Shown in pieces: positions 30,645 to 43,559 of a DNA stretch of 64,000 nt; within the stretch, counting starts at the first letter, position 1; the number at the start of each line of letters is the position of its first letter. Below the pieces are notes generated by a model. It searched no databases. It saw only the letters and a list, made by a program, of their open reading frames with translations, and had not been told where the DNA came from. The DNA is taken from contig NC_079877.1 of the NCBI RefSeq assembly GCF_029227915.1, forward strand, positions 31,089,851 through 31,153,850, read 5' to 3'. The DNA is from Hydractinia symbiolongicarpus (taxonomy: Eukaryota; Cnidaria; Hydrozoa; Anthoathecata; Hydractiniidae). The position numbers and the translations under genes are program-made.

Positions 30645-33600
30645 TATTCCCTGAAACCACAAGCGGAGATGTATGTACCCCGTCATCGTGCACGATTCTT
30701 TTATCGTAGAAGGCCGGGAGCCCGAGCTTGTTTTGTTCTTACGTGATCATGGCCTGCTCATGTACCCGAAAACCTACGTTTTTGGCCATATCCAAACCAC
30801 CCTTCAGCGCACTCAGGTATCTACCCCAGGTCACAGCATTTTGTCTCTTTGACATGCCCTTACATGAGAATTTAGTACCCTCCATTCATACAACAAAGTA
30901 GCACTTGGCTGTCAGGGCAATCATCCGAAACCAAATAAATTCCGCCTTAAATAACCCTCCTGTCCGGCTCGAGTACTTATCGTTGACGAGCCAGTTTTTT
31001 TACGTCTTTATCGTACTCGTCAAGCAGTTCAGGACGAACGACATCCCTCAACTCTTCTCCGGAGATGGCAAAATACGCACTGTCGGTGTCCATGTAAATA
31101 TACTCCCGACGATCCACGTACATTAAAATTCGAGCTTGCGCAACTTCGTGAGTTGATATACCGCGATACCGCACTGGTAGGCTCTATCGATAGTACATTT
31201 GTGCTTGCCCCTTCTTACCTCATACGCATTTCCAATCTCTTCAAGGTCCTCCAGGTACGGGCTCCGTATGGCTGCATCAACCTCCTTTCATCCCTTGTAA
31301 ATGTAGTATTTGCATACCTTGCCAAATCTTCAATCATCTTGCCGTAGAACGAGTTGCCTTTCAACTTTGCCGTATCCCCCGCAATACCTTTGTCGGGGTC
31401 TTTATCAGCCTGTCGTCGTGCATCAACAATCTCCTCCGGGAACCAGGCAAAGGGCCTACCTCGGGCGTACTCGAGGAACTGGTGAAAGGCAGTGACCTTT
31501 AGCCCATGGTTAAGTTACCATTTTAAGGGGTATACAGTAGGATCTTTTCAGCTCTCATCAAACCCAAAAGCTTACGTGTACACGGAAAACACTTGCGGCC
31601 CGTAGTTTTTAAGTATTCGTGCATGTGCTCGGGGATTTGATCATCAGGTATTTCCTTAAAGACAAACAGGGGAGCCATTTCACTGAATTTGTCACGCAGA
31701 TACTCGGGTATAGGCCTCATTCCTCGTACATTTTTCACATATTTTCCGTACCTCCTTGCAGACCTTACAAGTCTTGCTATAGCAAGGGTCCTTACACCTA
31801 TGTCTGCAAGGGTCTCCTGGAGCGTATAGCTCTAGCTTTGGGTTCAGCCGTAAAAACATTTTCCATACTTACCGTATTGACACGCCCGGAATACTGACTG
31901 CGTCCTTCAAAATATCGATTTCATTATCGTAACCTCGTCTTGTTCACGGCTTCAATCAACGGTTCCACATCAGCTAAGTTGTACTCACGCAACCAGTCCA
32001 TCATGGTGACACAGCCTCGCCATTAAAACTCGGAGCGGAATGTCTCGTACTCTTTTCCGGATAGTGTGTTTCTCCCACTTGGACGGCTATAAAAGTCCTC
32101 GTGAGCCACAGACCCAACATGTTACAGCTTCTCGTGGCTCGTTAACCATTCATACGGAAACATGAGCTTTTCGAGCTTACATTCCAACGACTTGCACCAA
32201 CCGTCATAGTTTAGGCCGGGGGCAAGGAAATTTTTAATATCCAGAAATTTAAATCTCGAGGTAGTAAGGAACATGTAGTCCTTATCCTTTTTCGCCACCT
32301 TGATCTTATCGCCCAGCGCGATCTGTTCAACAAAATACCGCTTGATCAGGTTGATGTCGTACTTACCGGAATTAAACCCTATTACAGCTACTTGATTTAC
32401 CCACTCATCCTACACCTCCTGGTTTGTTTTGGAGAGCATGTCAAAGTTGTCGGGCTTCAGGTACATTCTCTCGACCTCTTTCACAATGAGGGCAGCTCCT
32501 CCACAAACTGCTTGACCAAAACCTTGGGGTCCGGGTGCTCGATAAACATCGGGTGGCCATTCAAACTATCTGCAATACCAACACTTGAACATGAATCGAA
32601 AGGTATGTTAGATCGGATGTTTGCTGGTAATTTAAAGGTGATAGGAGGGCCTCGAAATCAAATACCAGGTGGTGAGGATATGGCTTGAACTCCTTCTGCA
32701 AGTACCTCCTGATTTTAGGTGGTTTTTTACATTCCCAAGCCGTGACGAGGTTTTAGCCCTTTTCCCGTATCATCCTTTCCTTGGCAAGGGTTGCACCGTA
32801 CCGGGCCTTGTCCGCATCGGTTCTCTCGGGCTGACAGGGACACCCGTTCCATTTACAACCGTTGTACTCGTAAACGGTCTTTGTGACAGGCTCATAGCCA
32901 TCCACTTTCCATTCCTTTTTGCCATCACAGATGGCAAAAAAGAGTGGAACTTCACCACCATGACCGCATAAGGCATAATGGATATGTCTTCCAATCTGCT
33001 TTGACATGTATTCTATCCAAAAGACCTTCTCAGCCCTGCTCGGCATACGTTTGACCTTCCCCCCTTTGCAGATAATCGTCGTTTTAACACCCCCCCATTT
33101 GTTCCTTTTATGCCGCGCGAGGTGGTTGCTTTTGGTAAACAGTTGTTTGCATACCTCACATTCCAATTTCTGTTGGGCCAGCACGTCTAAATCCTTGATG
33201 TAGAAACAATGCCCGTCCAGCATACCAAGATTGATAGTGTCAAAACCCTTTTTGTACTGATTTTGACCATAGACGGGTCGCCATAGTGCTTTCTCAGAGT
33301 TTGTCTTGGGTTTAAAGACTCTGATGTTGATCTTGAATTGTTTAGCAACTCCCTCTAGATCCACCAGCCTTGTGGGGCGCACGTCCTTACGCTTAAGCTT
33401 AGGGTGCCCGTAGTCCTTTCGAGTTAATATGAGAGCTGTCTTCGTTATACGTTCTTTTCCCCATGCTACGTTGGCCCTCGCCATCACACCTAAGCATCTC
33501 CAGAGACATAGGTTGTCTGTTCGTTCTTTTTCCCCGTCCATAGATTCACCTCTTTTTTCCCAGCCAATCAAGGAAAGGGCCGCATCCCAAGAGGTGTTCA

Positions 33601-34210
33601 CGTGTGTTGATCACTAATCTGTACGTGATCGAAGACAATATTTCCCTCATACGCTCCTGGTTATCTCGGTGGTTCTAGTGGGTGGTAAATAAGCCTTATT
33701 TCAGAACTCGTGATCCTCCAGATCGAGGCGCTTCATTTTCCATTCTTCTACGAACGCTTCAATTTCCCCTATACTTGACAACGACCCGGAGCTCTTAGTT
33801 TTGTGGTAATCAGACACATCGCCCCCACCCTTGTAAATTTGACAGCCAAAGCTGTACACGACCTTAACGCGCATATCCATGTGTGGTGTAATTTTTTGGA
33901 TAATTGCGTCCTTTAGAGGTTGGTTTAGATTGTTGTTAAAACGCCATGTTTTGATCCTATTTCCATCCTCCAACATCTGGATATCGTCCTTGGGGCCTTG
34001 AATATCCTTCGTGGAGTCCTCCCTTGCCTCCTTTTTAATCTCGTCGTGAATCGTTGTCCCTCCCAAAATTTGTTCCTTTGCCTTGTTATAGTAGAATACA
34101 ACGGTATCCCTCACACTGTGTAATCGATCAGGAAGGGCGTCGTGAGTTGCTGCCATCGGTGCAGACACAGTGCTATATAGTTTGCTAATTGCATTCCTGA
34201 ACTAACTCAT
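30645..34210 (-). pseudogene. Maverick protein-primed DNA polymerase B, motif A deleted
   Basis: The ATG at 34,210 follows TATATAAGAAAGGAG; its third codon is TAG where Maverick 2 has TGG. The frame 34,168-33,701 includes NRIKTWRFNNNLNQPLKDAI and YSFGCQIYKGGGD. The frame 33,601-32,753 includes a C2H2 finger (CEVCKQLFTKSNHLARH) and TKTVYEYNGCKWNGC. Exonuclease motifs FDFEALL (near 32,650) and GFNSGKYDINL (near 32,370) follow. KLKGNSFYGKMIED (motif B, about 31,345) and YMDTDSAYF (motif C, 31,071-31,096) are preserved. Motif A is absent: the sequence jumps near 31,715 over about 260 bases that Maverick 2 still has. Many other stops. The enzyme would replicate the element using a protein primer. 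Confidence 0.88.
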
Positions 34211-34230
34211 CTCCTTTCTTATATACACAT
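34211..34230 (-). promoter_or_regulatory. TATA-like box and AGAAAGGAG leader of PolB
   Basis: Reading toward the gene, GTATATAAGAAAGGAG runs directly into the ATG at 34,210. The same AGAAAGGAG precedes the ATG at 20,198, and Maverick 2 keeps ATAAGAAAGGAG before its PolB ATG at 46,853. With a leader this short the TATA-like box may instead be part of an initiator. Confidence 0.4.
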
Positions 34231-34305
34231 TTCAACAACGTCCAGGGATTACTTCGAGGTTTGTCACGCTACTACGCATGCGTTGATTTTTCAGGAATAA
34301 CCTTC

Positions 34306-34480
34306 TTTACTGCGCATGCATTGATGATCAGTGGATTTTTGCTGATGATCAACGCATTTTTGTGTAATGGAGCGTGACGAAAAGTTGTGACGTCACAAGT
34401 AAAATTGTGTATTATAATTTTTTTGAGAGTTTGACCGTGATTTTTGAAAAAGTGTGTATGGAAGGACCCCCTAAACTAGC
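34306..34480 (-). repeat. right terminal inverted repeat, Maverick 1
   Basis: Partner of 18,360-18,527. It carries a TGACGTCA palindrome at 34,389-34,396 and repeated TGATGATCA-type strings, and lies about 100 bases upstream of the PolB start, so it is a plausible promoter region. Confidence 0.9.
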
Positions 34481-34486
34481 TCGGCG
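34481..34486. other. target-site duplication, Maverick 1 right
   Basis: TCGGCG, the partner of 18,354-18,359. Confidence 0.8.
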
Positions 34487-36130
34487 TAGAAAACTCGTTC
34501 ACAGGTTCTTTACATTTTGTCATTTGGATAAAAGGATCCTGCTTTTTTTAATTATTAATCGCCACTTTTTTGACCTGCACAATATTTTTTCCGTCAGTGC
34601 AGCAGTTAACTGTTCATCTTTGACTAGGAATGAATTTTCTGACTCTTTTCTCAGCTGGTTTATTTAAGTGGTAGAAAGGCTAATTATAAAAACAGATACT
34701 GCAAAAATATTATAAAGTCGGGCAAGTCTTTCGTACGGAGATATGTAGTCTTTTGCCAGAAGATATTGGGGCAAATCTAAGCGAGAGGCACGTATGCCTT
34801 AAGAATTAAGTCAAAGAAGAGGAGCAGGATTGATACTTAATCAATCGCAACCCCGACCCCAGGACCTGTTGTCTCTTTTGCATATCAGACGCCGAGACCT
34901 ATCAAAAAGCAGCGCCGATGAGAGACAAAAAGCCCTAGGAACGAGGTTGACAAAGATGGCACTAAAAATATACCACATATCTCTTCTTCGTTCATTTCAA
35001 AATTGTTCGTAAAATAGCTTGCTTCATTTGAACAAGTGTGGACGGCTTGTTTCACGATCTACTTCACTAATACGCGCGCTTCTTTCACTTGCTTCTGCGT
35101 CTGTTTTACAGATATGAGCCAGGTTTAAGAAACAAACAAACAGAAAAAAATTAGATCTTGCCTACAAAACATTACTTGTTTAGCTACAAGCTTGTAAACT
35201 CTTTGTTCTAATGTTATTAGGAAAAGCTTGGAAGTGTGACATCTTAGAAAATACGCGAAATTTTTGGATTTCTGTGAATTTATTTTTGCTGTTGACAAGC
35301 AGCAAATTTACCGAAAATTAATTCGCGGCTGGTCAAAAATGTGTAATAACATTTTTAATAAAATAGATTTAAAGGAATTTTAGCAAATTTCCTGATAGTA
35401 TAAGCTCGAAAATTTGTGGAATTAAATTCTCTCTTTCTTTAAAAGAGAAAACGTGGACCAGCCATTTCAGAATTTTTTCTCACATCAGAATTATTTTCCA
35501 TACCAAAGTTATTTCTAACATCAGAATTATTTCTCACATCAAGATTATTATATCTCATACCAGAATTATTGAAAAGCGGGCTTACAATGTTTGTAGGGTC
35601 ACCCTACTCATAAAATTTGATACTGTTTTGCAAGAATTATGCGAGTTTGAATATATTCAAGTTGACGCAAGAACCCCCCCCCCCCTCTCGTTTTTTTAAA
35701 GCATTTTTTTTTCGTGAAATTTTAAAATGACTTAAGGTGACTTACCACCAAATAACCTATATCGCAGAGGATTGTATTTTCTAAAGTTAATTGATGAGAA
35801 TATCATAGTACGCGACAGTACGGCAAAATTAAGTCCAAAATTTAGTTGATTGGTTGCCATGGTTACCCGTTGCTTGGTAAAATTTTGCTGCTCGACGCTG
35901 AACCAAAAAACTGAATAACATGCGCTATTTGAAGCGCCTTTTTGACCGCGTATGTTTCTCAAGGGTCACGTGTAGTGATTGAGTGAAACGCATTCTCTTA
36001 AGGCTGAGTCGTCGCCAAGACAACTGATGCGGTATTTCTTGGACGGAAAAAAGGATAAAACAGGGCAAAACTGGACAAGATAACTAAAAGACAAAACTTC
36101 GATTTGAAAACGGTTTCAGTTAAGCACTAG
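34487..36130. other. no gene recognised; right flank of Maverick 1
   Basis: Repeat-like strings are present (GGAACGAGGTTGAC at 34,939; CAGACGCCGAGACC at 34,887) and several near-repeats of TCACATCAGAATTATT at 35,475-35,570. A poly-C run lies at about 35,676-35,685. No coding frame is convincing. Confidence 0.4.
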
Positions 36131-36139
36131 GTAATATTA

Positions 36140-36622
36140 ATGTCTGCATCCACAGAAGAAATTGTAAAGCGTGGGTGCTTCGATCTTGAGAATTCTTGTT
36201 TTGCGTGGATTCTGAACTTAAACGGCAAAAAAACTTGTTTAAAGATAATTTTATGGACATTCTTGACTTGTGGATCGACAAAAGGTGTACGCCAGCACTA
36301 TTTCGATCTGAAAAGCACCAAGTCTTAAGTCTAATTGATGATAAGTAAACCCTGACGAGCTCACTTCGGAAGATGCATCGTTAAGCCAGCTTGTTGACTG
36401 CGTATGGAACACCACATTTAATGTTCATAACTGTCATATAATCTCTTAGGAAGCCCTAAAGTATCATCCAGCTTTTCCAGCAAAGCATTAAACATCGACG
36501 GAGGGTCAAGAAAGCTGTCTAAAAATGCGAAAATGGTTGCTATAGGCGTTGCTATGCACTTATATTTGCGGTTGGTTGGAGAAAGTGCCAGATTGCGCAA
36601 TAAAAACCGAAATTTGGAATAA
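36140..36622 (+). pseudogene. coding relic of unknown origin
   Basis: A frame starting MSASTEEIVKRGCFDLENSC breaks after about 35 codons; shifted frames then read NFMDILDLWIDKRCTPALFR and SEKHQVLSLIDDK, DELTSEDASLSQLVDCVWNT, and finally GGSRKLSKNAKMVAIGVAMH with LYLRLVGESARLRNKNRN before a stop. Together they look like about 160 codons of a once-continuous protein with stops at three or four places. I do not recognise the family; it may derive from a DNA transposon or a retrocopied gene. No splice sites explain the breaks. Confidence 0.35.
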
Positions 36623-36639
36623 GAACTACTTGCCACGGT

Positions 36640-38870
36640 ATTCTAAGATGAATTTGCTGTCAGAAAACAGGTAAAAGAAAATTCTTAAAATTTAGACATT
36701 ATTTGGTGGTAAACCATCTTAATGAAGAAAAAACACTTTACTTCACATAAAATCTATTTAGATACTATGTTCTATTTGAGGAAGAGCAAATACTTTCCCA
36801 AAATCATTCATGTAATAAAGTTACTTCTGGTAAACTAACAATGTCAAATACCCCAGAGCAATCGTGTCAAACGAGCCACAATAAAGCCAATATTTTCACT
36901 CCTTTACTGCATAAGGCTAGAAACTAATTTGTGTCGGCAAAGAAAGGCAAAACTACTTTGAAAAGTTGATTTTAAAATGTTACAATTTGTGAATATCTAA
37001 ACCTTCATAAGTATTTAAAAAGTTTTTTTGTCGATTTTAGATCGATTCCGTAGTAGCGCTATTTTTACAAACTCCATTACAAAACAAAAACAACAACAAA
37101 AACAACAACAAAAACAACAACAACATATAAAGAGAGGTCACTCCTAAACTAATCCGCGGTCCCTAAAATGTTGTGAAGGTAAAGCTATCTTACATGGCTT
37201 TCTGAAAAAACGCCAACTATACACACTAAAGAATTGGAAAGGAAGATACAAGATTTTGAAAAGACATGCCCTGCTCTCTTTGGGTAGACAAGTAGTTTTT
37301 TTGCATCTTGCATCTTATAAATGGTTTTTGATTTAAATCTTGATAAATCATTTGGTAAAATGATTAACTATAGCGACGATTGGCTGAATTTTCCGGAACA
37401 CTGCTTAGGGTAACAAAACCCTGCACCATAATGTCTACGTTTAAACATTTTTCATTCTCCCGCCTTTTTATTTTTCGTGTTGGCTGTGTTTAAATGTGAC
37501 GCATCTTACGCTTATTTCTGGAGAAAGTCAAAGATATTCGGATCTCCGAACATGTTCAGGGAAAATAATTAAGGATGCAATATTGGATGTGTTGGATTAC
37601 CGCGTTTTAAAAGTTAAAGTAACTATTTGTGTGAACTCTATTAATTTTTGCACTTTCGTGAAAATCTAATATTTTCAATTGACTTTTATGGAGCGTTCAC
37701 GAGTGTTTTTAGAAAATACTCATCTTAAATTATTTATTTGCTCCCATATGCAGAAATCAATAACATCGCGTTTAATATTCACAGACAAATAATAAGTTTT
37801 AAATTTTTTATTCATCCCAAGCAATCTTGATTTTCTCATCTTATCTAATTATAAGTATTTACTATGTGGTTTATTAACCCGATTCTATTCGGGGGCTGAT
37901 TCCGATTTATTGACTCTCCTTTTTATCAAACTGAGTAGCTATGATATTTTCCATTTTTATTCAATAAATACTAATTTTCTTAATTTTATTTCTGACACAT
38001 GCGTCAAAATGTTTCCAAAGACAGACTCAAAGGTTGCAGACATGGATACTTCCAACAGGCTTCAGGGGAATATCTCCCCAGTAAAAATGCTGACATGTGC
38101 AAAACTTTGCAAATAACTCTTAATTTTTGCGGCAAAAGAATTAGCCTTTTTTAACGTCTCGATAAAATGTAATATTTCCATGTGTTAGTTTGTTTTGATG
38201 AACAAAGAGATTTTAAATTATGCTTCACAATGGAGGCAAGGTTTTCGAACTATTTTACCTCTTATTTGTAAAGGCCGCCTTCAACTGTTTGCAGAAATTT
38301 AGATAAACTTCAAGATAAAGTTTGCATCAATGCACCTCTGGTCTTTTAGTAAGGGGCATTTTCACCCGGTAATTTACTACTACAATGAGAAGTTATAGTA
38401 TGTGTTCAAAGTTCAACGCCTTTCTCATCTATTTAGAAATATCATGTTAAATTATTAACAAGCAAGTGAATATTGTATACTCTGACATTTATATTGTTAT
38501 ATTTATTAATTTATAACGAGTTATAACCAAAATATACACTCTTTTTTGCTAAAACAAGTTTTTTTCAAATAAACTGTTTAAAAACTGTTTAAACAAACCC
38601 TTTAAAAAAACAATAAAAAACACAAACAGTGCTGATAAACTTAGTGCCCAAATCATTCAATTTCAGTGTTAGCCACTGAATTAAAAATTGCCAGTCCGTT
38701 TCGTAGTCTCTTTACAGCATGTTAATGAAAAAGAACACGTTTGCCATCAGCATCACCATTGCTCCATTTAATTTGATGCCAGAAGATGTTATGATAACTA
38801 TAACAAAACATTCTAATGCTATAGCTAATCAGTCTGATACTCAGAAAGTAATAATTTAAAGTTTCAAATG
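36640..38870. other. no gene recognised
   Basis: This AT-rich stretch has an A/C-rich simple repeat (AACAACAACAAAA units) at 37,080-37,125. The string TTAACCCGATTCTATTCGGGGG at about 37,876 resembles an end of the piggyBac-type MITE seen at 53.7 kb (given here as position only; the first 10 bases are the relevant match). Confidence 0.4.
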
Positions 38871-38872
38871 GT

Positions 38873-39835
38873 TCAAGGAAAAGTTTCGGGTCCTGTCACA
38901 ATTACATATCGTTAGTTAAATTAAAAAAATGCCTTGAACACGCTTTCATTCGAAACATTAAAGCATGAAAAGCTTTTAAACACAATCTAGCAAATATATT
39001 TTGTAAAAAAAAACCTACATGAAATGCCATCAACATACCTGGAACGCATGGCAATGTCTGATTAATCTTTTTTATCGCGCCATGGGTGAAGGTAGTGGTT
39101 ATATATAAATATTGATTTATTGGCAAGGTGATGTTGGTGCTAAAATCAATGATCGTTGTCATGTTTGCGTTCGTTGGACTGCAGTTTGCCTTTGTGCTGA
39201 ACGTATAACAAAACAACCTTGATTTCTCTGTGTAACTTGTGTTTGTGAAAATTTTCATGTTTGGATACAACGAAGCGATGAGGGTGTGCTCTGTTGGTTC
39301 GTATATCTTCACATCCGCAATATATCGTCTTTCTGGAGTAACGTCAATGGTGGCTAGGGATCTGCATTTAAATGTTTTGGCAGTAACACCTATATAAAAA
39401 CTCGAAATGTGGTTACATGCATTTTTTGCTATTGGAGAATTGTTTCAATCATTTCTCTTTCGGTTTTGATTATCAATCGAATATCAAACCTTTGAAAAAT
39501 AGTTGAAAATGTTGGAAAGACCAAGTTAGAGAGATTTCCCGTGTGAGAAGTTTGATAAGAAAAACTCCACCAATCAAACAAATATCAAATTACACATGAT
39601 AAAAATATAAAAAGGCTTTTTGCCTCCTTTTTTTTCAAAAACTTAGAAATTTTGAACCTACTCACAGAGATCTCATCAAAACCGCAAGAATTCCCGTAAA
39701 AAGGATAAACAAAAATAAAATACAAAGAGGCAAGATATACAAGAAAGAGATATAAGAGATACAAGAAAGTAAGGCATTAAAAAAACCTGAATTTAGAAGT
39801 GCTGTCCAACACAAATACCAAAGCTTGGACTCCAT
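38873..39835 (-). CDS. candidate secreted glycoprotein gene, 2-3 exons
   Basis: The strongest part is a 351-base exon (39,389-39,039) that follows TATATAG and ends at CCAG|GTATGT. It encodes about 117 residues with four cysteines (TFKCRS, LFCYTF, NCSPT, LPCVP) and several N-glycosylation sequons (NTS, NMT, NIT, NQT), as in an extracellular domain. Upstream, an ATG at 39,835 opens MESKLWYLCWTALLNS, a signal-peptide-like exon whose donor (39,787) is phase 1, matching the domain exon; its donor G|GTTTTT is weak. Downstream a tiny phase-compatible exon (38,892-38,873) would end the protein after PETFP. No family recognised. Confidence 0.45.
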
Positions 39836-39839
39836 TCCT

Positions 39840-42240
39840 GACTTGTTCGTCTTGTAGTAAACAAGAAAGTACAAAATTACTTTAATCTGTATCCTTACAT
39901 TGACTTAGTGCTAATTAATGGTACACCATCATTGAATTATTTATATAATGTATCAAATACTGTGAAAGGAAAACTTTAAATTTTAATTAACAATCTTGCT
40001 GAGAAATTCAATTGCATATTCTGTCTGTTCTACCTCCCTTTCAAATCAGGATAAAAACAAAACCCATTGAACACTTGAACAACTTAAGGACTTGTTTTCT
40101 ACAAATATAAAAATCCAATAGTAACCGAGAGCGTTTTGTAACCGAAAAGAATTCCTAAGAACGAGGTTGGCGCATGCGCATTGATTAGTAAACTGTATCA
40201 CCTACACGGATATGACGTAATTAAATACTGAAAAAGCCAATAGAAAGACGGATTTAAATATGAAATTTATCATGCCTGAGGAATTCCGGGGCCGACACGC
40301 AAAAATTTGAAAGAATAGAATGCAACTTACTCGGTACGACCTAATTCATGATAAGAAGTTTTATGCATATATTGAGCACCGAGTCATTAAAATAGAGTGC
40401 ATATATAGCATTGAACACATTAAGACTGAGGAGATGAGACACTAAGCATTGACAAATTCACATTGCAATTTTAAAATATCCCTTTACACGACAATGTTAA
40501 TCTCACAAATAGTATTTAATTCTTAGATCGTAATGATTGTGATACAAATACTTCCAGTGGAAGTTCTGTAAGCACGCTCTTTCAATTAAGCAACATTTCC
40601 AGTTGAGGAAGTTCTGTAATACACGCATCGTGTATTAGGTTGAATAGTTGGTAAACTGTGTAAAGTTTAACAGTAATTCCAAGTTACCAAAAATGTTTTT
40701 TGTCCCAATATGGACCGCGAATTCTGATCGGTTGCGTGATATTGCCATGTGATATTGCTAAAGAGACAAAGTAAAAAGAACCGTAATAAAATCATATTAA
40801 AATTATATTAATACGGAGAGTGTGTCTGTGTGTTTGTAACAGGCAAAGTGGATGTGTTCATGTTCCCTTGTATAGCCGAAAAACTTATGTCTTTTTTGTA
40901 ATTTTTCTGACGTTACAGCGCGACGTCAATATCACTACCTTAACGTCAACACCTTACTTTAAATTAATGAAGCAATTCCAACGCGTGGGTAATTAGATAA
41001 CTCCAATTTGGGTAAGATGCCCAAACCTGGGTCTTCGAATCCATTTCGGAATGGACGGGTTGATGACGTCTTTAACAAACCTTTAAACCACAATATCTCT
41101 GCAACCGTTTGTCAAAGATACATGATCCTATACATTTTCTTGATCAACGTTTCAAGAGTTAAACGATAAAGGCGACAGGTATAAAAATTTCTAAAATGAA
41201 TTTTTTTTGTATTTGCGGGTCTTTGCTGACTTCAGCAAAATTATTAATCTGCGATATCTCCTTAGGCGTTCGTCGAGGACATATGATCCTGTACATTATT
41301 TTGATCATTGTTTCAACCTCTACACATTACAGACAAAAAATAAATTAAATTTCGCCAATTTTCTTGGGGGATCTGCACTGCTGACGTCAGCAGAAAATCT
41401 GAAATAACATATTTTCCATTGTTTTTTTGCCCAAGTGGATTTTTCCTTATGGGCTAGTAAAATATTCTTTTTATTTGCTTATTTGCGGGACGCATTCTCA
41501 AGATCTCATTGTCCCTAATCTAAATGGACATTTTTTACTATTGTTACCGCAGTAAAACTGCGTGTTGTTAAAGATATAATGCCCTCGCAACAAAATTGCT
41601 AACCTCAGGAAATTTTTTTCATGCTAGGTAATGCGTGTTAGGAAAGTTACTTATGCCACGAACTTCACAATTATTCTTTTAAACAAGCTTAATGGAATAT
41701 TACCTTAATTAGTCTTATCAAAAGGTCTTTATTTAATTTTATTGCTGTGTCTGTTCTCCAACAACTCTCATTTTCGTCATCAATTACAAACGTTGTTATG
41801 TAAGGGTAAAGGGTTGCGGAATCTTCTTTTAATTTTCAACTTTTTTGTCCCACTTTTTGGGTGTAAACAGAAAATAAACAATCCTATTTATTCGTTGGTG
41901 TAGATTTTTGTATGTTTCAGTTTTTTGTGAATTAGTCGTGTACTTTTTCAAAACGTTTCTCATGAACACGTGCGACTAAAAATGGTAGACAAAGCAACAT
42001 AAGGTAAATTTGAGGTTGCTAAAAATAATTGTTATATTGACCTATTATACTAACGTCTCCACCACGCGCAAACTAAATCTAAAACACATCATCAATTATT
42101 CCTGTGTTTGTTCTTTTTCGTGTTACTAAAATTGCGTGGCATGAAGAACTCACTGGGAGTTGACAATCTTCCATGCTTACGTTAGCATCTTTCACAGCAC
42201 GTCTTCATATTTTCAAAACTCAATATCACCTAAAAATACA
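39840..42240. other. no gene; repeat-like blocks
   Basis: At 41,095-41,165 and 41,255-41,325 two blocks share TATGATCCT-TACATT, then TTGATCA and GTTTCAA: an imperfect direct repeat at about 160-base spacing. Both are followed by strings containing GCTGAC-TCAGCA. They look like part of an old non-autonomous transposon. The rest is AT-rich with nothing coding. Confidence 0.4.
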
Positions 42241-42244
42241 TCGC

Positions 42245-42420
42245 TTTATATCTATATTATAATACCCGCATACGTCTGTCCGTCTATCCGTCCGTCTGTC
42301 ACGCAAAATGGTAGCTTAGCTGCACAGGTAGCGAGACGCACGCAATGCGCTATAAAAAGGACGGGCGAATCCTTGGATATTTCCACGGGTTAACGACTAT
42401 ATTATAGAATACATAAGATT
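42245..42420. repeat. dispersed repeat with CGTCTGTCCGTC motif
   Basis: The block starts TCTATATTATAATACCCGCA, continues with CGTCTGTCCGTC units, then GCACAGGTAGCGAGACGCAC and CACGGGTTAACGACTATA. Its density of CpG and tandem CCGTCTGTC suggest a repeat-family 5' end, possibly Helitron-like because it begins TC, but no hairpin/CTRR end was found. Confidence 0.4.
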
Positions 42421-42581
42421 CTGTCAAAGCCGCGGAGATGAATTTAGGCCATGTTCTTTTGAAATTGGATGAATTTATTAGGTCGATCAATTTGGAGAAA
42501 GTCTCTGACGCATACGAAGCGGAATTTCTAAAAATAATCTACCCACTTGCTGATTGCAGGAAACGAGCCACAGAAACAAAT

Positions 42582-42646
42582 GATTTTATTTATTTATTTT
42601 GCAAATATTTATACAGGATTGTCAATTCAGATTATATACAAGTATC
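42582..42646 (-). mobile_element. CR1/L2-like LINE 3'-end fragment
   Basis: TTTATTTATTTATTTTGCAA followed by ATATTTATACAGGATT is the reverse complement of the LINE 3' end defined at 12,250. It is only about 65 bases and is directly adjacent to Maverick 2, so Maverick 2 probably inserted into this fragment. Confidence 0.55.
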
Positions 42647-42652
42647 TACATG
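42647..42652. other. target-site duplication, Maverick 2 left
   Basis: TACATG, repeated at 47,055-47,060. Confidence 0.8.
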
Positions 42653-42805
42653 AGTAGTAGAAGGAGCCGTTCAATACAACTCTCATAAAAAATATCATAC
42701 AGAATTTTGTTTGTGACGTCACAGCTGTTCATCACACCTCATCACGACAAAATCCGCTGATCATCAGCAAAAATCCGCTGATCATCAACGCGTGCGCATT
42801 AACAC
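42653..42805 (+). repeat. left terminal inverted repeat, Maverick 2
   Basis: It matches the reverse complement of 46,888-47,054 closely, except that about 20 bases (the ATCACGGTCA block) are missing here. It contains TGACGTCA at 42,714-42,721 and two copies of TCCGCTGATCATCA. A third GCTGATCATCAACGC lies just inside. Confidence 0.9.
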
Positions 42806-42927
42806 AAAAAATCAGCTGATCATCAACGCAGCAAGGCTCAGCATATTGACCATCGCTCATCATCAACGTAGGAGAAGGTGATCCTATTGACCACCCCACA
42901 AAGTTAAATCATGTACGCAAAGAGAAG

Positions 42928-43367
42928 ATGAGTTGGTTCAAGCATAGTTCAAGTACATATCAGGCCTATTCAAAACGCAAGCTCTGTGGAACAGGGCTGT
43001 TGAAAATAAGCCCTACAAGCTTATATATGTGCCATATTGGTTCAAATACGCAACATAGAAGATCAAAACACAGGACATGTGCAACAAGGCTGTGGGAGAG
43101 AAGGCCTATATGTTAGAGTATGTGCCGGATCTTTTCAAAAAGCAAAACATATGCAACAAGGCTGTTGAGGAGGATCGCTTGATGCTCGAATTTGTACCAT
43201 ACCGCTTCAAGACACAGGACATGTGCAACAAAGCTGTTGAATGGCATGGCTGTCATGACTACGATTTTTGCACCTGCGGACGAAGTCTCATACCGCGTTC
43301 GTACCGCAATATTTTGCGATACCTCTTGACAAGTCGCCCTTTTCCTGAGAAACAGGACAGGGTGTGA
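42928..43367 (+). pseudogene. 28-residue-repeat protein, Maverick 2
   Basis: The frame starting at 42,928 reads MSWFKHSSSTYQAYSKRKLC; a shift near 43,075 leads to MCNKAVGEKAYMLEYVPDLF, ICNKAVEEDRLMLEFVPYRF and DMCNKAVEWHGCHDYDFCTC. The repeat pattern and the position next to the left TIR match the gene at 18,571 in Maverick 1; this copy has three well-kept units. After about 43,240 the repeats stop and a different tail follows (to 43,367), probably beyond the deletion junction. Confidence 0.6.
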
Positions 43368-43559
43368 GGTTAAAAAAGGGTATCTTAATGGGTGTTTTTA
43401 AAAGCTCAATGTACCGAGGTACAATGTCTTTACAAAACAGAGTGTATAAACGTAGGTAATTTTCGTCTTGCCGAGAGCCTTGAAATTCCTTATCAATTTT
43501 GGCAATGTCTATCATTTATTGCTTTACAAGCCCATTTCGGAGGTATTAGGGAACGCTTG

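Noticed and set aside
32392-33203. Several plus-strand frames across the PolB region
   Set aside because: They are antisense shadows of PolB, whose motifs are on the minus strand.
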